DNA of 64,000 bases from Aquimarina sp. RZ0. Its GTDB lineage: Bacteria; Bacteroidota; Bacteroidia; Flavobacteriales; Flavobacteriaceae. Location of the stretch: the NCBI RefSeq assembly GCF_008370685.1, contig NZ_VTZU01000012.1, forward strand, positions 47,108 through 111,107, written 5' to 3'. Shown in pieces: positions 26,410-35,400 of the stretch (its first letter is position 1; each line of letters starts with the position of its first letter). Position numbers and translations under genes: made by a program. The notes beneath the pieces were generated by a model, which was not told the DNA's origin, made no database searches, and saw only the letters and a program-made list of their open reading frames with translations.

Positions 26410-29061
26410 GTGTTTTTAAGACTGAAAGTTAAAAAAATTGTTATTTTAAAACCTAAAATTATTAAAACTATACTATGGATTTTTGTTCCGTTGAGCTTCT
26501 TTTTGAGCGCGAATTTGGGTATAGCGCAAGGTTCAGTTTGTGCTGATAATATAGGTGATACTGGAGCGGATCCTTTTTGTAGTAGTACCGGGATTTTATT
26601 TCCTAATTGTAATCTTGTTAATAATGATTGCACTACAAGTTCGGAGATGGGGCCTAATTACGGATGTCTCATTTCTCAGCCTTTTCCTGCTTGGTATTTT
26701 TTACAGATAGATGAAAATGGATTGTTAGGATTTACTATTAGGCAAACAGCAAATGCTGATGGTACTGGAATGCCTCTGGATGTCGATTTTATTTGCTATG
26801 GTCCTTTTGATGATCCAGTTACTCCGTGTGTTTCAGAATTGACAAGCGCTAGTATTGTCGATTGTAGTTTTCTTTCTGATTTTACAGAGACTATGACAAT
26901 TCCGAATGCAGTTTCTGGAGAATATTATTTAGTTTTAATAACAAACTACTCTCAGCAACCCGGTTTTATAAGTTTTGAGCAGACTGTTGGTTCTGGTTCT
27001 ACGGATTGTTCTATTCTGGATGCTTTTTTAGGACCGAATCAAAATATTTGTGGATTTACACCTGTATCTTTAAATGGTGCCTCAGATGGTGCAATAAGAT
27101 ATGAATGGTCTGTTTTTAATGAAGAAACTATGCTTTTTGATACGATCGCTGGTGAAACTAATCCTTTATATACTGTGACAGTTTCTGGTCGCTACCAAAT
27201 ACTGATAGAAGATATAGAAGGAAATACAGAAACTGATGAGGTTGTTATTACATTTAATTCGCCACCTGTAGTTGAGAATTCTCCATTGGATATCACATTG
27301 TGTGAATTGAGTTCAGACACTGCCGAATTTGATTTTACAGCTAATACATCTCTGATTTTAGGAACTCAAGATCCAGATCAATTTGTAGTAACATATTATA
27401 CCAGTCAATTGGATGCAGAGAATAAGGAGAATTCAATATCAGAAGTTTATACAACCATTGCAGGTGAAGTTTTTGCTAGAATAGAAAATGTAAATCTGAA
27501 TAGTTGCTATTTGACTACGAGTTTTAATTTGTTAGTAAATCCATCACCAAATTTATCTAATTCTACTTATAGCTATACAATTTGCGAAATATCAGATGGC
27601 TCACAAGATCAGGGGACTTTTGTGTTTTCTGACGTATTGGGTAGTCTGACAAATGCCAATGGGGAGTCTGTAGGTTTGTTAGCAAATGATGAGTTATTAT
27701 CCATCTATGATTTTAGCATTACATTCCATAATTCTGAAACAGATGCTAGAAATGATGAAAATCCAATTACAAACGGCAGCCAGGTTGCTGCAGGAGATAT
27801 TATTTTTGTTAGAGTAGAAAATAATCAAACGTCTAATCCGACAGCTTGTTTTAATATTGATAATATAGCACGTATCTATATTGAAATTGGTCAAATCCCA
27901 GAGGCTAATACAGAGGTTCCTGATTTAGTTCAATGTGCAATATCGTTAGAGAATCAGCATGTTGCATTTTTTGACTTAACATCCAATAATACAGTTATAT
28001 CTGGGAGCAATAACTCACCAGAATCTCAGGTTATTTATTATGCAAGTTTACAAGATTTTGAAAATGATTTGCCTATTGCAGATACTCGTGCGTATTCAAA
28101 TATTAGTAATCCGCAAACTGTAATAGCTGTTATTATTGATCCCGATAGCGGGTGTGAGAGAAGCACTTCAACCAGTTTTGATATACAGGTAGAAGCATTA
28201 CCAGTATTAGTAAATAATGAAGCTTTTTCCGGGAGTGTGGATGTTTGCGTTTTTGCCGATGGAATTGTACAGGGTATTACAATGATAGGTGAGGATATAG
28301 GAGCTGTTGACGGGCAGGAATATAGGTATGATTGGACACCAGATAATATAGATTCTGATAATGACGGAAATGAAGATGCTATTTATTTTATTGATGAATT
28401 GTTACAAGAGCAAGTTTTTAATTTGGTAATAACAAGAATCGCATCATCTGGAGGTGGAACTGATTGTAGTAATGCTATTAATCCAATAACTTCTGAGCCA
28501 TATAAAATAACTTTAAAACCTATTTTAGGACTTGTAGGTGTAGATTATGAAGTGGTCGAGCCTTCTTTTTCTACTACTGAGTATACGATTGTGGCGATTC
28601 CCGAGCTTCCTATTGGGGATTTGTCGGATTTAGAATACGCATTACAAAGTATGAGTAGTAGTAATTTTTTAGAATATCAGAATTCTCCCGTATTTACGAA
28701 TGTTTCAGCTGGTGATTACAAGATATTAGTTAGAAATAAAAAAGGTTGCTTGCCAGAAGCAACATCAGAACGGATTAGATTAATAGGTTTTCAAAAATAT
28801 TTTACGCCCAATGGGGATGGCATGCATGATACCTGGAATTTGATCAATATGGAAAATCAAATAAGAACGTTGATTTATATTTTTGATAGAAACGGAAGAT
28901 TATTAAAACAATTAATACCCGGAGAGCGAGGGTGGGATGGAACCTATAATGGCAAACTTCTGCCTTCTTCAGAATATTGGTTTAGAGTAGAATTTAATGA
29001 ACCAAAAAACTTAAATACAACTCAAAGCATATTTTCAGGTAGCTTTTCGTTAATACGATAG
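26410..29061 (+). CDS. Large secreted protein with type B T9SS sorting domain
   Basis: 883 residues. It shares its N-terminal domain (DVDFICYGPFDDPVTPC, SGEYYLVLITNYS) and C-terminal sorting domain (YFTPNGDGMHDTWNLI to SGSFSLIR) with the preceding gene. Between them are about 450 residues of repeated Ig/FnIII-like modules with ICEISDG- and LCELSSD-type starts. The only long in-frame start is GTG at 26410, with no good ribosome site, and a hydrophobic signal lies at about 18-40 (ending GIAQ). It was probably formed by duplication of the 24786 gene and insertion of modules. Likely a T9SS-exported surface protein. Confidence 0.83.
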   Translation: MFLRLKVKKIVILKPKIIKTILWIFVPLSFFLSANLGIAQGSVCADNIGDTGADPFCSSTGILFPNCNLVNNDCTTSSEMGPNYGCLISQPFPAWYFLQIDENGLLGFTIRQTANADGTGMPLDVDFICYGPFDDPVTPCVSELTSASIVDCSFLSDFTETMTIPNAVSGEYYLVLITNYSQQPGFISFEQTVGSGSTDCSILDAFLGPNQNICGFTPVSLNGASDGAIRYEWSVFNEETMLFDTIAGETNPLYTVTVSGRYQILIEDIEGNTETDEVVITFNSPPVVENSPLDITLCELSSDTAEFDFTANTSLILGTQDPDQFVVTYYTSQLDAENKENSISEVYTTIAGEVFARIENVNLNSCYLTTSFNLLVNPSPNLSNSTYSYTICEISDGSQDQGTFVFSDVLGSLTNANGESVGLLANDELLSIYDFSITFHNSETDARNDENPITNGSQVAAGDIIFVRVENNQTSNPTACFNIDNIARIYIEIGQIPEANTEVPDLVQCAISLENQHVAFFDLTSNNTVISGSNNSPESQVIYYASLQDFENDLPIADTRAYSNISNPQTVIAVIIDPDSGCERSTSTSFDIQVEALPVLVNNEAFSGSVDVCVFADGIVQGITMIGEDIGAVDGQEYRYDWTPDNIDSDNDGNEDAIYFIDELLQEQVFNLVITRIASSGGGTDCSNAINPITSEPYKITLKPILGLVGVDYEVVEPSFSTTEYTIVAIPELPIGDLSDLEYALQSMSSSNFLEYQNSPVFTNVSAGDYKILVRNKKGCLPEATSERIRLIGFQKYFTPNGDGMHDTWNLINMENQIRTLIYIFDRNGRLLKQLIPGERGWDGTYNGKLLPSSEYWFRVEFNEPKNLNTTQSIFSGSFSLIR

Positions 29062-29086
29062 AGGGGAGGGGGTTGTAAATAATCAT

Positions 29087-29124
29087 AAACACATGGGATT
29101 GAGAATTCTCAATCCCATGTGTTT
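29087..29124. terminator. Bidirectional terminator, perfect 38-bp palindrome
   Basis: AAACACATGGGATTGAGAA and its exact reverse complement abut with no loop, between two convergent genes. An A-tract at the left and TTTAAATAAA at the right fit termination in both directions. Confidence 0.8.
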
Positions 29125-29138
29125 AAATAAATGCTTCT

Positions 29139-30650
29139 TTATAAATTAAGTCCAAAAGTGAAAGTAAGATTATCGCGATAACTATCAATAGAGACCGCAT
29201 TTGTGAATCCAGAATTGGTATAAAATTGTTGACTGCGTTCTTGTACAGAATAATCGTAAGCGACATCGAATTTAATTTTACCAAAATTATAACCCAATCC
29301 AAAGGATACTCCTGTTCGTTCACCTAGAATCTGTTCATTTTTATATGGGCTTTCTTCATAGCTATATCCTCCTCTAAAACTCCAGTTTCCGTTTCTTAAT
29401 TCACCTCCCAATCTAAGGGTTGATGCTGCTTGCAAGTTGGTTTCTATTGCTCTGTTTAATTCAGAAAAATTTGCCCTTCCGTCAGAATCAAATTCTGTTG
29501 TAGTGTAATCTTTGTATGAATAATCCAAGCTAATCAATCCTCTTTTGCCAAATAATATGGCAATACTACCAGTGGCTTTTGCTGGTGTGCGTAGTCGGTA
29601 CTCTGGAAAGATATTAATAACATTGGGGTCTAATACGATTCTTCCGTTTTCTCCGTTGGTTTCTAATCGTTGAAGACTTTCTTCTTCTATGTGATACCAG
29701 GTAGGAGATTCAAACGAAGCTCCCAGACGCAACATATCAGATACTTTAATAATTCCTCCGATCTGAGCGGAAAAACCAGCTCCCACAGTTGATAATCGAT
29801 TGGTAAATACTACTTCATTTATGGTACTGCCCGCATTGTTGTTAAATTCTCCAAACTCTGTCACTCTATCAAAGTTTATAAAATGAGAATTAAGGTTAAC
29901 ACCTACATAAAAATTGTTATTGATTTGAGTACCTCCATTTACGGTAAATTTACCGTTTAGCCCTGTACTCTGATAAAAATAGTCTTGATCAAAAAAACCA
30001 GGACTTATATTTGATGAATAAGAAGTGTTATCATCATCAGTAGGGTCATTAGGTGATATGATGCCTCCTTGTAGCCCTAGAAAAGCTTGTTGCGCACTAA
30101 ATCCTTCATTTTCTCCAAGATCAAGATATACACTTTGCACGGTTTCATTACCAGTGGCTGGTTGTATAACGGAGAAGGGAATCCCCTGTGCTTCTGTTCT
30201 AAAAAAGCTATCTATAGAGTTGTTATTTCTTCCAAAAGCCGAAAATTCATCAGCATTATCAGCGGTTTGGTCATATGCGACTCCTAAGGAAAGCTTATTA
30301 AAAACAGAAGACTCATTTCTGTTATTATATACAAAAACGGCACTTAATTGATTGAAGTTAAAATTATTAGAAGAGCTTGTAAGAAAGCTATTAGAATAGT
30401 TAACATCATTTTCGACATTAGCACTGGACAATGTTACAGATCCAGAAGAGTTTAAAAAAACTGCAGATCCGGCTGGATTAATTTGTAGTGCCGACGCGTC
30501 TCCGCCAAGGGCGCCAAATGCTCCACTCATTCCTCTAAATCTTGCCGTGCCTAATATACTTTGTTGTGAATAGCGTAAGGCATCTGTGAGGTCCTGAGCG
30601 TTTAAAAAAGACATAGATAGTACACCTATGAACAAAAATATTTTTTTCAT
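29139..30650 (-). CDS. OmpP1/FadL/TodX-family outer-membrane transporter
   Basis: 503 residues. Signal peptide about 1-18 (ending FLNAQ). The N-terminal hatch-like region has LGTARFRGMSGAFGALGGD and SALQINPAGSAVF, which is typical of FadL-family proteins in Bacteroidota. The rest is a long strand-rich barrel ending LTFTFGLNL with a hydrophobic terminus. The family imports hydrophobic molecules such as long-chain fatty acids across the outer membrane, but the substrate here is unknown. It lies 31 bp upstream of the end of the RS-rich lipoprotein gene, in the same direction, so the two may be co-transcribed. Confidence 0.88.
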   Translation of the reverse strand: MKKIFLFIGVLSMSFLNAQDLTDALRYSQQSILGTARFRGMSGAFGALGGDASALQINPAGSAVFLNSSGSVTLSSANVENDVNYSNSFLTSSSNNFNFNQLSAVFVYNNRNESSVFNKLSLGVAYDQTADNADEFSAFGRNNNSIDSFFRTEAQGIPFSVIQPATGNETVQSVYLDLGENEGFSAQQAFLGLQGGIISPNDPTDDDNTSYSSNISPGFFDQDYFYQSTGLNGKFTVNGGTQINNNFYVGVNLNSHFINFDRVTEFGEFNNNAGSTINEVVFTNRLSTVGAGFSAQIGGIIKVSDMLRLGASFESPTWYHIEEESLQRLETNGENGRIVLDPNVINIFPEYRLRTPAKATGSIAILFGKRGLISLDYSYKDYTTTEFDSDGRANFSELNRAIETNLQAASTLRLGGELRNGNWSFRGGYSYEESPYKNEQILGERTGVSFGLGYNFGKIKFDVAYDYSVQERSQQFYTNSGFTNAVSIDSYRDNLTFTFGLNL

Positions 30651-30681
30651 ATTATGCTTATATTCTTAATTAAAATGAATT

Positions 30682-31728
30682 TTATCTTCGTCTTCCTCCT
30701 CTGGAAGAAGATCTACTACCTCCTCTTGATCTAGAACCACTGCTTCTGCTATATCCTCTACTTCTTGATGCAGAACTTCGACCGCTTCTGGAAGAGCCTG
30801 AATAATTTCTAGAGCCAGAGCTATTCCTGCTGGACCTAGTATTGCCATAGGATCTTGAGTTACTTCGACTGGAATTTGATCTGGAACCAGAATAAGATCT
30901 ATTGTTGGAAGATCTTGACCTGTTAGAATATGCTGCTGAGTTTCGTGTTCTTCTATTGTCTGCGGATACTCTTCTTCTATTATTATAAGTGCTTCTATTG
31001 TTGTAAGCGCGGTTGTTTCTTGATCTGGTATTATAGACTGCATTTCTACTACGACCTCTGTAGTTGCTTGCATATCCATTTCTGTATCCTCTGTTGTACG
31101 CGACATAACGATTATTTCTGTAAAAAGGAGGACAATAGAATCCGCCATAAAATCCACCATACCAAGGATTGCCAAAACCGATACCCCAGCCGCCATAACC
31201 AAATCCACCAAAACCGAAGCCTCCATTAAATCCGCCAAAGCCTCCATAACCGAATCTGTTATATGGTCCATAGAAGCCTCCCCAGCCATAGTTCCAGGGA
31301 CCACCCCAACCAAAAGCACCGCCCCAGTATGGATTGTTCCAACCATTATTATAAATATTTACAGATACTTCGTCATAATCACTTCCCCAGGTGGGTTGTC
31401 CGGCTTTATAATCCAAAGCAACTCCTGTTGTGTCTGAAGAATTGTAGTTTTCACTAGCATAAGAGTCTATATCAGTAAAAATGGCATCTTGTTCTAAGGC
31501 ATTATCAATCTGAGCAGATTTTTCTGAGAAGTAATTAGAATAATAATTAGGCTTTTCCTGAGTTGTAGTAGTTTTTGGTTTGTAATCTCTTTGGCTTCCT
31601 GCATCACCATAAATACCATCATCATAAGATACATAGTCATAAGAACCGCAAGAGGTCAACATAAGTAGACTAGCTGCAAAGAAAACCCCAACAGCCCCAA
31701 TTTTTTGAAAATAATTTTTAAGTCGCAT
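30682..31728 (-). CDS. Lipoprotein with Gly/Tyr-rich middle and Arg/Ser-rich tail
   Basis: 348 residues. Lipobox LTSC (Cys27) marks a lipoprotein. Residues about 130-200 are low-complexity Gly/Phe/Tyr/Trp-rich (GGFGGFNGGFGFGGFGYGG). From about 215 to the end the chain is dominated by Arg, Ser, Asn and Tyr (for example RSSNNRSYSGSRSN and RGGSRSSSRGGRRR), like eukaryotic RS/RGG tails. The tail is strongly basic. Similar flavobacterial proteins are often misnamed vitellogenin precursors. The role is unknown. A second ORF in another frame (30666-31346) is a low-complexity shadow. Confidence 0.8.
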   Translation of the reverse strand: MRLKNYFQKIGAVGVFFAASLLMLTSCGSYDYVSYDDGIYGDAGSQRDYKPKTTTTQEKPNYYSNYFSEKSAQIDNALEQDAIFTDIDSYASENYNSSDTTGVALDYKAGQPTWGSDYDEVSVNIYNNGWNNPYWGGAFGWGGPWNYGWGGFYGPYNRFGYGGFGGFNGGFGFGGFGYGGWGIGFGNPWYGGFYGGFYCPPFYRNNRYVAYNRGYRNGYASNYRGRSRNAVYNTRSRNNRAYNNRSTYNNRRRVSADNRRTRNSAAYSNRSRSSNNRSYSGSRSNSSRSNSRSYGNTRSSRNSSGSRNYSGSSRSGRSSASRSRGYSRSSGSRSRGGSRSSSRGGRRR

Positions 31729-31755
31729 ATCTCCTTATTTTATTGTTGAACAATA

Positions 31756-31763
31756 CAAATTTA
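31756..31763 (-). promoter_or_regulatory. -7 box for the RS-rich lipoprotein gene
   Basis: Minus strand reads TAAATTTG, 28 bp before the ATG at 31728. Confidence 0.45.
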
Positions 31764-31827
31764 GTTAGTTTTGCGCTAACTATTTTTTATTTAACAAAGT
31801 CACAACATTTGTGCCAAATAGCAATTT

Positions 31828-33306
31828 ATGAGCAAAAATTTAACAAAACGTAGTGAAGATTATTCAAAATGGTATAATGAATTGGTCGTAAAGGCTGATT
31901 TAGCTGAGAATTCGGCTGTAAGAGGATGCATGGTTATCAAGCCCTATGGATATGCTATTTGGGAAAAAATGCAGGCAGAATTGGATAAAAAATTTAAGGA
32001 GACGGGTCATCAAAACGCATATTTTCCTCTTTTTGTGCCAAAAAGCCTGTTTGAAGCTGAAGAAAAAAATGCAGAAGGCTTTGCGAAAGAGTGTGCGGTA
32101 GTGACGCATTATCGATTGAAAACAGACCCTGATGATGCGTCAAAATTAATAGTTGACCCTAATGCTAAGCTGGAAGAAGAGTTGATTGTTCGACCTACTT
32201 CAGAAGCTATTATATGGAATACTTATAAAGGCTGGATTCAATCGTATAGAGATTTGCCAATCCTTATAAATCAGTGGGCAAATGTGGTAAGATGGGAAAT
32301 GAGAACACGTTTGTTTCTAAGGACAGCAGAATTTCTGTGGCAAGAAGGGCATACAGCCCACGAAACCAGAGCAGAGGCAATTGCAGAAACGGAACAAATG
32401 AATAATGTATATGCTGATTTTGTCGAAAACTTTATGGCTATACCTGTAATTAAAGGAAGGAAGACAGAAAGTGAACGTTTTGCAGGTGCAGAGGATACTT
32501 ATTGTATAGAAGCATTGATGCAAGATGGTAAGGCTTTGCAGGCAGGGACGTCACATTTTTTAGGGCAGAATTTCGCAAAAGCGTTTGATGTGAAATTTAC
32601 TTCCAAAGAAGGAAAGCAAGATCATGTTTGGGCTACATCCTGGGGAGTTTCAACTAGATTAATGGGAGCGCTTATTATGACACACAGTGATGATAATGGT
32701 TTGGTATTACCTCCTAGTCTGGCACCAATACAGGTGGTTATAGTGCCTATATATAAGGGGCAAGAACAATTGGATCAGATTTCTAATGTGGTTAATACGC
32801 TTGTAGATGAGTTGAAATCAAAAGGAATTTCGGTAAAATTTGATAATCGCGATACATACAGACCTGGAGCTAAATTTGCCCAGTATGAATTACAGGGAGT
32901 TCCGTTAAGAATTGCGATTGGTCCTAAAGATCTTGAAAAAGGAACTGTAGAGCTTGCTCGTCGTGATACACTGACCAAGCAATATGTAAATAAAGAAGAA
33001 GTTGTGAATACGGTAGCGTCTTTGTTAAGCGAAATTCAGGATAGTTTACATAAAAAAGCAACTAGCTATAGAGATGCGCATACAACAGAGGTGTCTTCCT
33101 TTGAAGAGTTTAAAGAAGTTCTTGAGACTAAAGCAGGTTTTATTTCTGCACATTGGGATGGTACTATCGAAACTGAACAGAAGATAAAGGAATTAACTAA
33201 GGCTACTATACGCTGCATTCCTTTTGATCAAAAAGAAGAAAATGGCAGTTGTGTTTATAGCGGAAAACCTTCTAAAACAAGAGTGTTATTTGCTAAGGCA
33301 TATTAA
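31828..33306 (+). CDS. proS: Prolyl-tRNA synthetase, eukaryote/archaeon-like type
   Basis: 492 residues, class II. It charges tRNA-Pro. The short form without the bacterial editing insertion is clear from length and from [17 protein letters not shown] near the N-terminus. Class II motifs include [19 protein letters not shown], then [12 protein letters not shown], and [12 protein letters not shown]. The anticodon-binding domain has [12 protein letters not shown] and [16 protein letters not shown]. The C-terminus ends LFAKAY, as in this type. Confidence 0.95.
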   Translation: MSKNLTKRSEDYSKWYNELVVKADLAENSAVRGCMVIKPYGYAIWEKMQAELDKKFKETGHQNAYFPLFVPKSLFEAEEKNAEGFAKECAVVTHYRLKTDPDDASKLIVDPNAKLEEELIVRPTSEAIIWNTYKGWIQSYRDLPILINQWANVVRWEMRTRLFLRTAEFLWQEGHTAHETRAEAIAETEQMNNVYADFVENFMAIPVIKGRKTESERFAGAEDTYCIEALMQDGKALQAGTSHFLGQNFAKAFDVKFTSKEGKQDHVWATSWGVSTRLMGALIMTHSDDNGLVLPPSLAPIQVVIVPIYKGQEQLDQISNVVNTLVDELKSKGISVKFDNRDTYRPGAKFAQYELQGVPLRIAIGPKDLEKGTVELARRDTLTKQYVNKEEVVNTVASLLSEIQDSLHKKATSYRDAHTTEVSSFEEFKEVLETKAGFISAHWDGTIETEQKIKELTKATIRCIPFDQKEENGSCVYSGKPSKTRVLFAKAY

Positions 33307-33331
33307 GTTTTAGAAAAAAATAAAATAACAC

Positions 33332-33361
33332 TTGCGCGATTAAAAAATAGTTGTATTTTTG
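33332..33361 (+). promoter_or_regulatory. Promoter of first tRNA-Glu
   Basis: TTGC at 33332 and TATTTTTG at 33354-33361 with 19-bp spacing, the Bacteroidota -33/-7 arrangement. It ends 25 bp before the tRNA. Confidence 0.65.
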
Positions 33362-33386
33362 CATCCGCAATTAGGCAAACAACTAT

Positions 33387-33458
33387 GGCCCGTTCGTCTA
33401 TCGGCTAGGACGCCAGGTTTTCATCCTGGTAAGAGGGGTTCGATTCCCCTACGGGCTA
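33387..33458 (+). tRNA. tRNA-Glu (anticodon TTC), copy 1
   Basis: 72 nt. The acceptor stem GGCCCGT pairs with ACGGGCT (one G-T), the D arm has GTCT...GGAC, and the anticodon stem CCAGG/CCTGG encloses TTTTCAT with TTC at the centre. The T arm is AGGGG-TTCGATT-CCCCT and the discriminator is A. CCA is not encoded. It is identical to copy 2. Confidence 0.96.
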
Positions 33459-33475
33459 CGAAATAAAAAAAATAA

Positions 33476-33506
33476 TTGCAGGTTTGTTGTGAAAGCTATA
33501 AATTTG
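33476..33506 (+). promoter_or_regulatory. Promoter of second tRNA-Glu
   Basis: TTGC at 33476 and TAAATTTG at 33499-33506 with 19-bp spacing, so the second tRNA probably has its own promoter. Confidence 0.6.
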
Positions 33507-33527
33507 CAATCCTTTTAGAGGAAAAAA

Positions 33528-33599
33528 GGCCCGTTCGTCTATCGGCTAGGACGCCAGGTTTTCATCCTGGTAAGAGGGGTTCGATTCCCCTACGGGCTA
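33528..33599 (+). tRNA. tRNA-Glu (anticodon TTC), copy 2
   Basis: Identical in all 72 positions to the copy at 33387-33458. It is 69 bp downstream of that copy and 35 bp upstream of rpsT, so it may be processed from an rpsT-containing transcript. Confidence 0.96.
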
Positions 33600-33634
33600 C
33601 AAATTTTATAATAAAAAATTTAACGAAAAAAAAG

Positions 33635-33883
33635 ATGGCAAATCATAAGTCAGCATTAAAGAGAATTAGAAATAGTGAGACTAAGCGTCTTAGAAATAAG
33701 TATCAGCATAAAACTACTCGTAATGCTATCAAGAAATTACGTGAGTCTGATAAGAAAGAAGCTGAAGCTCTGTTTCCTTCTGTGGTGTCTATGATTGATA
33801 AATTAGCTAAGCGTAATATTATTCATGATAATAAAGCTGCTAACTTAAAATCAAAATTAGCGAAGCACGTAGCGGCTCTTTAA
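33635..33883 (+). CDS. rpsT: 30S ribosomal protein S20
   Basis: 82 residues from the ATG at 33635 ([20 protein letters not shown]). It is a basic helical protein that binds 16S rRNA early in small-subunit assembly. The family signature SALKRIR...RN and the C-terminal [16 protein letters not shown] are clear. The longer in-frame extension back to 33476 runs through the second tRNA and is not real. A terminator follows about 30 bp after the stop. Confidence 0.96.
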   Translation: MANHKSALKRIRNSETKRLRNKYQHKTTRNAIKKLRESDKKEAEALFPSVVSMIDKLAKRNIIHDNKAANLKSKLAKHVAAL

Positions 33884-33912
33884 TTAAGAGGTCTTTTAGA
33901 AAATAAATAATT

Positions 33913-33944
33913 AGCTTCTCCAGAAATTGGAGAGGCTTTTTTTT
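33913..33944 (+). terminator. Terminator after rpsT
   Basis: AGCTTCTCC pairs with GGAGAGGCT around AGAAATT and is followed by eight T. Confidence 0.88.
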
Positions 33945-34016
33945 GTTTACTATAGTGACAATTGTTGAAGTGAATTCGGGACCCCTAAAAAGAATGAGCT
34001 AAATATTTGATCTATA

Positions 34017-35252
34017 TTACTTGTTTTTCTCTTCGATCCAGCGAGACATAAATTCTGTACTCCTTAAGGTGTGATGTTGTAGCATGGCACCAATAAAATT
34101 TTTAAATCTATGTTCTTCGAGATTACTTTGTAAATCGATAATGCATTGGATAAGTTGATTTTCGTATTTTTCTTTTTTAAATCGGGTATTAATAATTTCA
34201 GTCCCACGCTGTTGTGCTTCTTGCCAAATATTTTGTTTATTATATAATTGGACCGATGCATTTGCAAACTCAATATCATTGTTTTTGATAAAACCGTTCC
34301 AGTCTGATGGCTTATTAGTCATTCCTTCTGCGCCAATAGATGTCGTGACAGTTGGTGTTCCACAGAGCATAGCTTCTGCTAATTTACCCTTTATCCCTGC
34401 GCCAAAACGCAAAGGAGCGAGGCATACTTTTGCTTTTTTCATTACGTGCATTGCGTCTTTTGTCCAGCCTTTTACCAGGAAACCTTGTTTTGTGTTATGT
34501 AGCTGGGTTGCTTTTGGTGGAGGGTAGGCTCCATAGATATGAAGTTCAGCTTCTGGCAGTTGTTTTTTTATCAAAGGCCAGAGTATATGTTGTAAGTATA
34601 ATACACTATCCCAATTAGGTTCATGTCTGAAGTTACCGATGGTAATAAAATGATTTCTTTCCTTGTAGTCTAACCAGTTGTTTTTTGTTTTTGTTGTGAT
34701 AGGATCAAATAGAAAGGGGATGTAAAAAAGAGATTTTTTTTTAATACCAAAATGCTGTTCCAGAATATTTATTTCGTAATCAGAAATGATTAAAGAAATG
34801 TCGCATCGATAGATGCTTGCAATTTCTCTTTTTGTGATATCATTACTTTTTAAGGCTGTAATAGTAAACTCTTTTTTTTCTTTAAAAGCTTGCTGACGAA
34901 CTTTTCTTATGCAGTGAAGATCTTCTGTGTTGAGTATTTTTAAAGCATTGGGCTGATGTTTGGATACTCTCCATCCAAATTGTTCCTCTATCATAAAACG
35001 ATCAAATAGAACAGTGTTTGGTTGTAGTTTGGTGATAAAATCATCAAAGGAGGAATCGTTAAGTGTTATATTAACTTTGTTAATCCCCAGTGATTCCAGG
35101 TCAGTCATATGGTTGCTATCTTTTGCCGAGCTAGCAAAGGTTATTTTCCAGTTTTGAGCTAAGAATATATTAATTAATTGGAGCATTCTTACTCCCGCAG
35201 CAGATGAATTAGGTTCGGGCCAAACACTGCCAATAATTAAAATAGTATCCAT
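34017..35252 (-). CDS. Glycosyltransferase, GT4/GT-B type
   Basis: 411 residues, two Rossmann-like halves. The N-terminal half has ILIIGSVWPEPNSSAAGVRM, the usual GT-B glycine-rich opening. The C-terminal half carries FITIGNFRHEPNWDSV, the donor-site stretch APLRFGAGIKGKLAEAMLCG and TPTVTTSIGAEGM, with the GT4-type acidic motif region. It probably transfers a nucleotide-activated sugar to a surface glycan or lipid. No other glycan genes are adjacent, so the acceptor cannot be inferred. It stands alone on the minus strand. Confidence 0.83.
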   Translation of the reverse strand: MDTILIIGSVWPEPNSSAAGVRMLQLINIFLAQNWKITFASSAKDSNHMTDLESLGINKVNITLNDSSFDDFITKLQPNTVLFDRFMIEEQFGWRVSKHQPNALKILNTEDLHCIRKVRQQAFKEKKEFTITALKSNDITKREIASIYRCDISLIISDYEINILEQHFGIKKKSLFYIPFLFDPITTKTKNNWLDYKERNHFITIGNFRHEPNWDSVLYLQHILWPLIKKQLPEAELHIYGAYPPPKATQLHNTKQGFLVKGWTKDAMHVMKKAKVCLAPLRFGAGIKGKLAEAMLCGTPTVTTSIGAEGMTNKPSDWNGFIKNNDIEFANASVQLYNKQNIWQEAQQRGTEIINTRFKKEKYENQLIQCIIDLQSNLEEHRFKNFIGAMLQHHTLRSTEFMSRWIEEKNK

Positions 35253-35342
35253 AAGAATTGAATTTTATCAGGTGAGATGGGGTTAAGTATTTTTTTTAAA
35301 GGGTAATTTATGTAATAAGTAGTTTAAAAGTTAAGTATTTAA

Positions 35343-35371
35343 ATAAAAAAAGCCTCAGTATAGACTGAGGC
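35343..35371 (-). terminator. Terminator after the zinc-ribbon-family gene
   Basis: GCCTCAGT (35352-35359) pairs with ACTGAGGC (35364-35371). On the minus strand it is followed by a T-run. Confidence 0.88.
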
Positions 35372-35400
35372 AAGTATATGTATCAAAAAAAACAGATTTT

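Noticed and set aside
30666..31346. 226-residue minus-strand ORF within the RS-rich lipoprotein gene
   Set aside because: It is an alternative frame of a low-complexity Gly/Arg/Ser coding region and has no signal peptide or family motif. The other frame has a clear lipobox and start.
33387..33599. Tandem tRNA-Glu pair as an integration attachment site
   Set aside because: No integrase gene or partial tRNA 3' repeat is seen in the flanking sequence, which holds housekeeping genes.
33476..33634. N-terminal extension of the rpsT frame
   Set aside because: It runs through the whole second tRNA-Glu. S20 begins at MANHKSALK.
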